Source: Anaerolineae bacterium (GTDB taxonomy: Bacteria; Chloroflexota; Anaerolineae; UBA1429). Taken from it: a stretch of DNA of 5,132 nt. Below are positions 1-5,132 of the stretch, piece by piece. The stretch is taken from the NCBI GenBank assembly GCA_016928125.1, contig JAFGLK010000283.1:1-5132 (forward strand). Direction: 5' to 3'. The first letter of the stretch is position 1; every line of letters starts with the position of its first letter. The position numbers were made by a program, and so were the translations under genes. The notes under the pieces are model-generated. The model made no database searches and had not been told where the DNA came from. It was given only the letters and a program-made list of their open reading frames with translations.

Positions 1-153
1 CCTGGGGCTCACATCGGCCTTGGCGGCCAGTTCCTCGCGTCCCTTGGGTGTAGCACAGCCTTCCAGCAGCGCCTCAAGGCTGGCGATGCCCGCCCCCTCG
101 AGCTTCGCCGCGTAGACCGGCCCGATGCCCTCAATCTCCAGCAGTCTGGTCAT
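1..153 (-). CDS. DUF4332 / helix-hairpin-helix protein, N-terminal part (runs off left edge)
   Basis: The first 51 codons of a protein that continues beyond base 1. The visible part begins MTRLLEIEGIGPVYAAKLEG and then reads GIASLEALLEG and ATPKGREELAAK. The IEGIGPVYAxKL segment (residues 7-18) is a helix-hairpin-helix turn, and the following ATPKGRxELA segment is typical of DUF4332 proteins, which usually carry two or more such repeats. By family knowledge the fold suggests nucleic-acid or protein contact; the cellular role is not known. The ATG at 153 has a strong ribosome site, GGGAGG at 161-166, 7 nt upstream. It lies 77 bp downstream of the dehydrogenase stop on the same strand, so it may be co-transcribed, although its function does not obviously match the metabolic genes. 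Identification is by eye from the motif, and the rest of the gene is outside the window. Confidence 0.8.
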   Translation of the reverse strand, partial: MTRLLEIEGIGPVYAAKLEGAGIASLEALLEGCATPKGREELAAKADVSPR

Positions 154-230
154 GTCCTTTCCTCCCACATACGTGATATTGGCACGATCCGACACAATCG
201 TCATCCACAACCAGCCGCCCTCGCGCACGG

Positions 231-1304
231 CTAGTCGGGGATATCGACCATCACCTTGAGCGCCTCTGCCTTGTGCTCGTCGGCAAAGCGCAATGCCTCC
301 TCGGCCTGCACCAGGTCAAAGTGGTGCGTCACCATGGACGTGACATCCACCTTGCCCTGAGCCGTGAGCGCGATGGCAATCGGATAGCGATTGGCGTAGC
401 GGAACTGCCCGCGGATGTCGATCTCTTTGCTGGCCGCCGCCACCAGGTCGATCTCGACCATGGGATCGGGCGGCAGCCCCACCAGCACGGCCACCCCGCC
501 CCGGCGCGTGGCCGCCAAGGCGTTGCGCGTGGTGATGATGCTACCAGCCGTCTCAAAGGCCACATCCACGCCGCTTTGTTCCGGCGGAAAGCCCCTCAGC
601 ATGCTGGCAAGACGCCGGATCTCGGCCAGCGCCCTGCCCGACCGGTCGTTGATCACCTGGGTGGCGCCCAGCCGCTGCGCATGGCTGAGGCGAAAGTCTT
701 CGATGTCCACCCCGATGGCCGTAGTTGCCCCGGCCGCCAGGGCGGCCTGCAGCGTGCACAGGCCGATCGTCCCGGTGCCAAAGATGGCCACCGCGTCGCC
801 TGGCTTGACGCCGCCCCGCTCGGTGGCCCACAGGCCCACGGAGAGAGGCTCCATCATGGCGCCATCCTCGTAGCTCAGGCTATCAGGCAGGTGAAAGGTG
901 AAATCCTCAGGCCACGCGATGTACTCACAGAAAGACCCATCGATCGGCGGGGTGGCCATAAACACCACGTCCGGGCACAGGTTATAGTGCCCTGTCTTGC
1001 AGTAGAAGCACTTGCCGCAGGTGTAGCCGGGCTCCATCGCGACCCGGTCGCCCGGGGCGAAATCCGTCACCGCCGAGCCCACGGCCTCAACGACGCCGGC
1101 GCTCTCGTGGCCGAGGATCATCGGCGCGCGCACCACATAGTCGCCGATGCGCCCATGGGTGTAGTAGTGGATGTCGCTGCCGCAGACCCCCACACGCTTC
1201 ACGTGCACCAGCACCTCGTGAGGCTGGGGCTGGGGCACCGGGCGCTGCTCGATGCGCAGGTCGCGCACGCCGTGTAGCACGGCACAGGACATGGTCTCTG
1301 GCAT
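231..1304 (-). CDS. Zinc-dependent medium-chain alcohol dehydrogenase, sorbitol/xylitol dehydrogenase-like
   Basis: A 357-residue protein of full family length, likely a cytosolic NAD-linked oxidoreductase turning a polyol or sugar alcohol into a ketose. The catalytic zinc ligands are visible as Cys41 (VGVCGSDIH), His66-Glu67 (GHES) and Glu152 (MEPLSVG). All four structural zinc ligands are present (Cys96, Cys99, Cys102, Cys110). The Rossmann motif GTGTIG is at 176-181, and Asp200 at the end of the second strand favours NAD over NADP. The C-terminal part QFRYANRYP (300-308), followed by VTHHFDL (325-331), resembles the sorbitol dehydrogenase substrate region (FRYxNxxP, VTHRF). The ATG at 1304 is chosen over the in-frame ATG at Met5 because GAGGGG lies 6 nt before it. 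It follows the aldo/keto reductase on the same strand and probably shares its transcript. The substrate is not certain: L-iditol, sorbitol, xylitol, threonine or butanediol enzymes share this architecture. Confidence 0.93.
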   Translation of the reverse strand: MPETMSCAVLHGVRDLRIEQRPVPQPQPHEVLVHVKRVGVCGSDIHYYTHGRIGDYVVRAPMILGHESAGVVEAVGSAVTDFAPGDRVAMEPGYTCGKCFYCKTGHYNLCPDVVFMATPPIDGSFCEYIAWPEDFTFHLPDSLSYEDGAMMEPLSVGLWATERGGVKPGDAVAIFGTGTIGLCTLQAALAAGATTAIGVDIEDFRLSHAQRLGATQVINDRSGRALAEIRRLASMLRGFPPEQSGVDVAFETAGSIITTRNALAATRRGGVAVLVGLPPDPMVEIDLVAAASKEIDIRGQFRYANRYPIAIALTAQGKVDVTSMVTHHFDLVQAEEALRFADEHKAEALKVMVDIPD

Positions 1305-1310
1305 GGTTTC

Positions 1311-1316
1311 CCCCTC
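1311..1316 (-). promoter_or_regulatory. Ribosome binding site of the zinc dehydrogenase
   Basis: GAGGGG on the minus strand, 6 nt before the ATG at 1304. This spacing supports Met1 rather than the second ATG four codons later. Confidence 0.65.
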
Positions 1317-1341
1317 TTTTCAAACCGGCTGTAGGCTCAAG

Positions 1342-1428
1342 CTATCTCGTCTTGTAATGCTCCAGAGCCCCGTCGCGGGCCGCATCAGCGACCCTGGCCA
1401 GCAGACGGGCCTGTTCTGCCTCGGGCAT
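1342..1428 (-). other. Out-of-frame C-terminal coding remnant of the aldo/keto reductase
   Basis: Read on the minus strand from the ATG at 1428, this stretch gives 28 residues starting MPEAEQARLLARVADAARDG and ending LEHYKTR before a TAG at 1342-1344. This is the usual tail of the neighbouring reductase family, which ends with xEExxALLxRVxxxAxDGxxExYKT. It is not in the frame of the reductase as it now stands: that frame reads ARGRTGPSAGQGR and stops at 1385. With the original frame restored, the reductase would end 37 bp before the dehydrogenase start instead of 80 bp. The sequence has no ribosome site of its own and is unlikely to be an independent gene. It is best read as the displaced 3' end of the upstream gene. 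Confidence 0.8.
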
Positions 1429-2188
1429 GGGCGATGGCCAGGTCCTGGGCCAGCACCTCCAGCGAGTCGATGCCGCACACGAGCACATCCACCGGCTGCG
1501 AGAGGGTGTACCCGATTGCCTCTTCCGGCGACACGCCCGCCTCCAGGATCCGGGCCTGAGCCAGGCTCTTCATGGCGATCACGCCGATGCCGCGCTCGCG
1601 AGCCACGGGCAGGATCTGACCTGCAAAGCTGCGATAGTGCGCGTCCAGCAAGTTGATGGGCATCTGCAAGGTGTCCCAGGCGAACGACTGGGCGAGCATC
1701 TCTGAGAAGAGATGCGGCCAGCGATGGCCTGTGAACCCGACGTAGCGGATCAGCCCGCGCTCGCGGGCCTCCAGGGCGGCCTCGATGGCCCCTTGGCCGT
1801 AGATGCGCCGGGGTTCGCCCTCGTGAATGATCTCATGAAACTGGAGCAGGTCGATGTGGTCGGTCTGCAAGCGTCGCAGGCTCTGCGCCAGCTGCTGTCG
1901 GAACGTGGCGGCGTCGCGCCCATGGTTCTTGGTCATTAGGAACACCCTGTCGCGATAGCCATCGCGCAGGGCGTGGCCCATGATCTCCTCGCTCTTGCCG
2001 GCGTGGTAGCACCAGGCGTTGTCGAGGAAATTGACGCCCTCATCGATCGCGCCGCGGATGATGCGAATGCCCAGCTCGCGCTCGCCTTTGCCGATGTGAT
2101 AGCCCCCGACGCCGATCAAGGTTACGCGCTCGCCCGTCGTGCCCAGCTCTCGCGTCGGGATCCCGTTGATGCGCTCCAGTTCGGTCAT
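1385..2188 (-). CDS. Aldo/keto reductase, C-terminus altered by a frameshift
   Basis: 267 residues as it stands, a TIM-barrel NADPH-type oxidoreductase acting on an aldehyde or ketone, possibly a sugar. The N-terminus reads NGIPTRELGTTGERVTLIGV (8-27), typical of the family. The catalytic tetrad can be placed at Asp56 and Tyr61 (LDNAWCYHAG), Lys87 (LMTKNHGRD) and His118 (QFHEI). Further family landmarks are LRRLQTDHIDL (104-114), GFTGH (151-155) and CGIDSLEVLAQDLAIA (238-253), the last in the cofactor-binding end of the barrel. After Ala253 the frame departs from the family, ending in a non-conserved Arg/Gly-rich tail, while the expected tail lies in another frame at 1428-1342. The start at 2188 is preferred to a GTG at 2257 in the same frame because that GTG lies between the -35 and -10 boxes of the apparent promoter, and the extra 23 residues do not look like the family. 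Function may survive because the tetrad is intact, but this cannot be told from sequence. Confidence 0.88.
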   Translation of the reverse strand: MTELERINGIPTRELGTTGERVTLIGVGGYHIGKGERELGIRIIRGAIDEGVNFLDNAWCYHAGKSEEIMGHALRDGYRDRVFLMTKNHGRDAATFRQQLAQSLRRLQTDHIDLLQFHEIIHEGEPRRIYGQGAIEAALEARERGLIRYVGFTGHRWPHLFSEMLAQSFAWDTLQMPINLLDAHYRSFAGQILPVARERGIGVIAMKSLAQARILEAGVSPEEAIGYTLSQPVDVLVCGIDSLEVLAQDLAIAHARGRTGPSAGQGR

Positions 2189-2202
2189 GATCTTGGCTTT
2201 CG

Positions 2203-2211
2203 CCCCCCTCC
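2203..2211 (-). promoter_or_regulatory. Candidate ribosome binding site of the aldo/keto reductase, unusually distant
   Basis: GGAGGGGGG on the minus strand. Its last G is 14 nt before the ATG at 2188, further than the usual 5-9 nt. No better in-frame start lies closer to it: a GTG at 2218 is upstream. Initiation here may be weak, or the site may not be the one used. Confidence 0.4.
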
Positions 2212-2240
2212 AGGCCACTCCTCGGGTGTAGGCACGAGCC

Positions 2241-2270
2241 AGTATAGATTTGTCCACGTCGAGTTGTCAA
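2241..2270 (-). promoter_or_regulatory. Sigma-70-type promoter for the aldo/keto reductase - dehydrogenase genes
   Basis: On the minus strand TTGACA (2270-2265, perfect -35) is followed after 18 nt by TATACT (2246-2241, five of six matches to the -10 consensus). Transcription would begin near 2234, giving a leader of about 45 nt before the ATG at 2188. The box pair stands out in an otherwise GC-rich region and is correctly oriented for the downstream genes. GACAA occurs twice, once starting in the -35 box and again 9 nt into the spacer. No clear operator palindrome is seen. Confidence 0.7.
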
Positions 2271-2323
2271 ACCCGCTAGACCCTTGCTCCACGCCGACCG
2301 CCCTCTCTTGCCTTGAAGATCCC

Positions 2324-2353
2324 TTGTGCGCCAGGCCCCAGCTGAGCTACACT
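2324..2353 (+). promoter_or_regulatory. Weak candidate promoter for the PHP-domain gene
   Basis: TTGTGC (2324-2329, three of six consensus matches), an 18-nt spacer and TACACT (2348-2353, four of six). It would start transcription near 2360, about 85 nt before the PHP start codon. This is the best pair I see in the divergent region on this strand, but the match is modest. Confidence 0.3.
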
Positions 2354-2396
2354 AGGAGCGGTGCGGCTGGGGCGGGCCGGAGGTGGCTGGCCCCAG
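2334..2396. repeat. Three copies of a GGCCCCAG-type box, two direct and one inverted
   Basis: GGCCCCAG occurs at 2334-2341 and again at 2389-2396. Between them the opposite-strand form GCTGGGGC lies at 2366-2373. The first and middle boxes form a perfect 8-nt inverted repeat (GCCCCAGC 2335-2342 with 2366-2373) around the candidate -10 box. The middle and last form a 7-bp inverted repeat (CTGGGGC 2367-2373 with GCCCCAG 2390-2396) with a 16-nt loop in the probable PHP leader. They could be operator sites or alternative RNA hairpins. Chance is possible in GC-rich DNA. Confidence 0.4.
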
Positions 2397-2444
2397 AGCA
2401 TGCGGATGGCCTGATAGGGAGCTCTCTCGAACTGGAGGAAGAGG

Positions 2445-3284
2445 ATGGCAACCGCGCCAAGGCCAGGGTTTGAGCAGTGCGACTTTCACACCCATACAGA
2501 GCTCAGCGGCGAGGCCCAGAGCAAAGGCTTTACCCTGGAGAAGCTCTTTCGCACGGCGGATGAACTCGGCCTGCGCTACGTGGGTTACAGCGAGCATTGG
2601 CACCTGGGCACACCGGCTGAGCTCTTTCTCGATATCCGCGAGGAGGTCGAGCGCCTGCAGCCCCGCTTCGCGGTCAAGGTGTTCGTGTCGGCCGAGATCG
2701 ACGCGCTCAACTCCAGAGGCGAGCTCTCGTGCGACATCGTCAAGGCCCAGAGCATGCTGGACTATCTCTCAGTCGCCATTTCGCACTATGGCGTGCCAGG
2801 GGCAGAGCAGCTGCTGACGGACCGCGTGGAGGATACGGTGCGCATGATCGAGGCGGTCTGTGCGATCCCCGAGGTCACCATGCTGATGCACCCCCAGATC
2901 GTCTATGGCCGCAGCCTCGAGCATATCTCGGAGGCGGTGCCAGAGGACGCCTACGCCCATGTGATGCGCTGCATTGCGACGCACGGCCAAGTGGTTGACT
3001 ATCCCTCCCTGCGCATGAATCAGGATTGGCTCAGCACCCTGGGATACAGCCAGGCCAGACTGGCCGTGGCGCAAAAGAGTTTCGAGCACTTCACGCGCCA
3101 GGTCGTCGAGAAGCAGGTCAGGCTGGCGCCCGGCTCTGATGCACATCACATCTACTGGCAGGGCGGATCGACCCGCTGGCTCGGGAACAACGCCGACTCA
3201 TTCGCGCTGCTGCGAGCCTACGGCTACCGTGATGAGCAACTCTGGTACTATGAGAATCGCGATCCCCAGGCCGCCAGCGTGTAA
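2445..3284 (+). CDS. PHP-domain metal-dependent phosphoesterase, histidinol-phosphatase-like
   Basis: 279 residues, a typical length for single-domain PHP enzymes of the HisK type, which hydrolyse phosphate monoesters with a cluster of two or three metals. A full set of likely metal ligands is visible: His15 and His17 (DFHTHTELS), His51 (YSEHWH), Glu84 (SAEID), His114 (AISHYG), His149 (LMHPQ), then Asp232 and His234 in the closing GSDAHH motif. The segment near 184-192 reads VDYPSLRMN where many PHP proteins have an EIN-type motif. There is no signal peptide or membrane segment, so a cytosolic enzyme is expected. The ATG at 2445 has GGAGG 6 nt upstream (2434-2438). The gene stands alone on its strand, divergent from the reductase operon. 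Its substrate is unknown: histidinol phosphate is the textbook one, but no other histidine gene is near, and a sugar phosphate would fit the neighbours better. That preference is an inference. Confidence 0.88.
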   Translation: MATAPRPGFEQCDFHTHTELSGEAQSKGFTLEKLFRTADELGLRYVGYSEHWHLGTPAELFLDIREEVERLQPRFAVKVFVSAEIDALNSRGELSCDIVKAQSMLDYLSVAISHYGVPGAEQLLTDRVEDTVRMIEAVCAIPEVTMLMHPQIVYGRSLEHISEAVPEDAYAHVMRCIATHGQVVDYPSLRMNQDWLSTLGYSQARLAVAQKSFEHFTRQVVEKQVRLAPGSDAHHIYWQGGSTRWLGNNADSFALLRAYGYRDEQLWYYENRDPQAASV

Positions 3285-3317
3285 CCGTACGGCCCTCGGC
3301 ATAGGGGCACGACGCGT

Positions 3318-4436
3318 CTATCCTGGGCGGCCTGGTGGCGCGCACCCCGACCGGTCGCCATAGTCGTGATAGGCCTGCAAGAGCGTCTCCACGTTGCGCA
3401 CCGGCGTGTCGGCCTGGATGTTGTGCGACGTACACAGGATATAGCCTCCGCCTGGGGCCAGCGCAGCGATCCGATCCTGGACCTCCTGCCGAATCTCCGC
3501 TTGTGTGCCAAAGGGCAACGTGCGCTGAATGGAGATCCCGCCGTGGAAGGCAAGCCGGTCGCCAAACTCGGCCTTGAGCTGCCGAGGATCCATATCGGCG
3601 GCCTCGGGCTGTAGCGATTGGAGCACATCCAGGCCTCGCTCGATCATGAGCGGGATGAGCGACCGCACAGAACCACAGGTGTGATGCATGACCCAGAGCC
3701 CATAGCTCTTGGCCAGCCCCACGAACTCGGCAAAGCCAGGCCCCAGGAACTCGGCCCACATCGTCGGGGCCATCATCGGTCCACGCTGCGTGCCAAAGTC
3801 GTCGCCCATCAGCAGGATGTCGAGCTTGCCCTCGGCGGCCTCAAAGATACGCTCTGCATACCTGCAGTAAAAGGCGCGGATGCGCGCAAAAATGGCCCTG
3901 GCCAGCGCTGGCGCCAGCCGCAGATCCAGAAGGATCTGCTCTACCCCCCGCAGGTACATGGCCGGTTTGAGCTGCGCCACGCGATTCAGGCGATCGCCCA
4001 TAAAAACGACCGCTCGCCCCTGCTTGCGCAGAGCCTCACATTGAGCCGCGATGCCGCCATAGTCGAACCAATCGGGCGACGGCCAATGGGGGTAGGCCTC
4101 GATCTGCTCGACGGTGGTGGCCGAGGCGAGCGGTGAGGAGACCACCTCCTTGTAATCCTCGCCCCCGTCCTGGGCGGCCACGCGCACCGCAACGCGCGGC
4201 ACGCCCCAGATGTCGGCCTCGGCGCCATCTGCGAAGCGGCGCAGGGGCGGGCCGATATACGCTGGCCCCTCGATATAGGCCAGGTCCACATCGTATGCGT
4301 CGCGCAGGGCAGATGCCGTCGTGTGTAGTGCCTGCTCCAGCTTGCGGATCATGCCAGGCGACAGCCACAGGTCGCACGGGACCCGATCGGGCTCCGCATG
4401 ATGGAGAGCACACAGCGTTCGTTCGCGAGAATTCAT
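3318..4436 (-). CDS. Uroporphyrinogen decarboxylase-family protein (UroD/MtaA-like), not HemE
   Basis: 372 residues with the fold of the UroD / corrinoid methyltransferase superfamily. Landmarks are RERTLCALHHAEPDRVPCDL (4-23), DGAEADIWGVPR (70-81), SPLASATTVEQIEAYPHW (101-118), GDDFGTQRGPMM (211-222), HHTCGS (251-256) and GGGYILCTSHNIQADTP (329-345). The MRQAGRY arginine motif that true HemE needs for uroporphyrinogen is absent, so heme synthesis is unlikely. His252, Cys254 and Cys335 sit where methyltransferase relatives bind zinc, which favours a thiol or methyl transfer type of chemistry. No corrinoid partner protein is seen. The TPxEN element is altered to TPVRN (Arg347). The ATG at 4436 has GAGG 5 nt upstream. 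The gene follows the isomerase by 97 bp and is probably co-transcribed; its stop is 33 bp from the convergent PHP stop, with no strong terminator between. The reaction is unknown. Confidence 0.85.
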   Translation of the reverse strand: MNSRERTLCALHHAEPDRVPCDLWLSPGMIRKLEQALHTTASALRDAYDVDLAYIEGPAYIGPPLRRFADGAEADIWGVPRVAVRVAAQDGGEDYKEVVSSPLASATTVEQIEAYPHWPSPDWFDYGGIAAQCEALRKQGRAVVFMGDRLNRVAQLKPAMYLRGVEQILLDLRLAPALARAIFARIRAFYCRYAERIFEAAEGKLDILLMGDDFGTQRGPMMAPTMWAEFLGPGFAEFVGLAKSYGLWVMHHTCGSVRSLIPLMIERGLDVLQSLQPEAADMDPRQLKAEFGDRLAFHGGISIQRTLPFGTQAEIRQEVQDRIAALAPGGGYILCTSHNIQADTPVRNVETLLQAYHDYGDRSGCAPPGRPG

Positions 4437-4532
4437 CCGCGCCTCAAGGGGTCGGTTTCGCTGTCAGGAAAAGAGCGCCCCAGAGAGAGGCCCTCGGCTT
4501 GGGATCGCGCGACCGCGTCCTGCCCGGCGCTC

Positions 4533-5132
4533 TCAGTCCTCCTCGGGGACACCGTAGAAGGGCTGGCCCGCCCAGGCACGAAACAAGCTGGCATAGGCCG
4601 CCAGATAGTGCTCGGGTGTCGGGCGCTCCACCTCGATCTCGGATGAAAAGTACCCATTATAGCCATCGGCTTGAAGCAAGGCGATCAACTCAGGGTAGGG
4701 GAACGGCCCCAGGAACTCGTGCATGTGCACATGGCGGATCAGATCGCGCACCTGGCTATACACAGCTGCCACCGATCCGCCCACCAGATCGCGGGTGTCG
4801 CAGTTGTACACGAGTGCCACACGGGGATGGTCGGCGATCCGTACGGCCTCGCGCGCGTAGCCATAGTAGTTGAACTGGCCATGCATCTCGAGCAATACAT
4901 CCACACCCCGCGGCTGGGCGAACTCGCCCAACATGCGCAGGCTCTCGCCCACCCAGCGCACGCAATCGTCGCGCCGCACACCTGCGGGTACGCGGTTGCC
5001 AAAGACGCGCACGCGTCGGCATCCCAGGTCGCTCGCCAGCTCGATGTAACGCTTGGTGCGGTTGATCATCGCCTGTCGCTCGGTCAGGTCAGGCGACTCG
5101 TAGCGGCAGCCGGTGCCCAGGCCGACCAGTTC
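4533..5132 (-). CDS. Sugar phosphate isomerase/epimerase-type TIM barrel, C-terminal part (runs off right edge)
   Basis: 199 residues are visible; the N-terminus lies beyond base 5132. The open frame continues through the Met at 5069 to the window edge with family-like sequence (YESPDLTERQAMI, visible residues 11-23), so that Met is internal. The protein belongs to the xylose isomerase-like / AP endonuclease 2 superfamily, whose members isomerise or epimerise keto sugars, inosose or hydroxypyruvate with a divalent metal. Landmarks: YIELASDLGCRRVRVFGN (29-46), LLEMHGQF (80-87) with the expected metal Glu82, HVHMHEF (134-140) with the expected metal His, and YFSSEIEVER (161-170) with the last acidic ligand at Glu165 or Glu167. 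The strand that usually ends in the second metal ligand reads ALVYNCDTRD (106-115), with Asn110 where Asp is common. The next gene on the strand is the UroD-like one. The substrate is unknown. Confidence 0.86.
   Translation of the reverse strand, partial: ELVGLGTGCRYESPDLTERQAMINRTKRYIELASDLGCRRVRVFGNRVPAGVRRDDCVRWVGESLRMLGEFAQPRGVDVLLEMHGQFNYYGYAREAVRIADHPRVALVYNCDTRDLVGGSVAAVYSQVRDLIRHVHMHEFLGPFPYPELIALLQADGYNGYFSSEIEVERPTPEHYLAAYASLFRAWAGQPFYGVPEED

Noticed and set aside
184..201. Small inverted repeat ACGAT-N8-ATCGT between the dehydrogenase and the DUF4332 gene
   Set aside because: A 5-bp AT-containing stem with no T-run is too weak for a terminator and too short to call an operator.
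273..1277. A 334-codon open frame on the plus strand, antisense to the zinc dehydrogenase
   Set aside because: It is a mirror of a well-conserved gene in GC-rich DNA; its translation is rich in His, Arg, Gly and Ala, has no recognisable motif, and no ribosome site was noted.
1420..1440. Programmed ribosomal frameshift joining the two reductase frames
   Set aside because: No slippery heptamer, shifty stop or downstream structure is evident, and a simple shift would still leave the protein several conserved residues short. A deletion fits better.
1973..2473. A 166-codon plus-strand open frame from inside the reductase across the intergenic region
   Set aside because: It covers the divergent promoter region and overlaps the PHP start in another frame; the first part mirrors the reductase.
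3618..4136. A 172-codon plus-strand open frame inside the UroD-like gene
   Set aside because: It is fully antisense to a gene with clear family motifs and has no motif of its own.
3318..4436. Annotation as hemE (heme biosynthesis uroporphyrinogen decarboxylase)
   Set aside because: The N-terminal arginine motif needed for the porphyrinogen substrate is missing, and the His-x-Cys plus Cys pattern points to the methyltransferase-like branch.
4474..4531. Inverted repeat AGCGCC / GGCGCT in the gap between the isomerase and the UroD-like gene
   Set aside because: Six bases separated by 46 nt in GC-rich DNA are expected by chance; no promoter or terminator signature accompanies it.
4133..4873. 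A 246-codon plus-strand open frame spanning the UroD-like start and the isomerase end
   Set aside because: It crosses two convincing minus-strand genes and their gap, and its product is Arg/Pro-rich low-complexity sequence typical of a shadow frame.

Overview
The window is a GC-rich, densely packed bacterial segment holding six protein genes, two of them cut by the window edges. No RNA gene, mobile element, CRISPR array or phage gene is visible. The gene types (a DUF4332 helix-hairpin-helix protein, a sorbitol-dehydrogenase-like enzyme, an aldo/keto reductase of the 'GIPxRxLG' type, a UroD-like methyltransferase-family protein and a sugar isomerase/epimerase) and the GC-rich codon use suggest an environmental heterotroph, perhaps of the Chloroflexi. 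That taxonomic guess is an inference from gene style; no marker gene is present.

Layout: on the minus strand, reading right to left from 2270, a near-consensus sigma-70-type promoter (2241-2270) drives an aldo/keto reductase (2188 to 1385), then a zinc alcohol/polyol dehydrogenase (1304 to 231), then the first 51 codons of a DUF4332 protein (153 to the left edge). Divergent from these, on the plus strand, is a PHP-domain metal-dependent phosphoesterase (2445-3284). It sits behind a 256-bp intergenic region with three related GC-rich boxes. Convergent with the PHP gene, only 33 bp away, is a second minus-strand pair: a sugar phosphate isomerase/epimerase-type TIM barrel (enters from the right edge, ends at 4533), followed after 97 bp by a UroD/MtaA-like protein (4436 to 3318).

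The clearest oddity is in the aldo/keto reductase. Its reading frame is lost just after the cofactor-binding segment. A family-like C-terminus of 28 residues continues in another minus-strand frame (1428 to 1342), so the gene appears to carry a small indel, most simply a deletion of about 14 nt.

Together the genes look like part of a carbohydrate or polyol catabolic locus: an NAD-linked polyol oxidation, a ketose/aldose isomerisation or epimerisation, a carbonyl reduction, a phosphate-ester hydrolysis and a UroD-like protein of unknown substrate. No transporter, kinase or transcription factor is in view, so the substrate cannot be named from this window.
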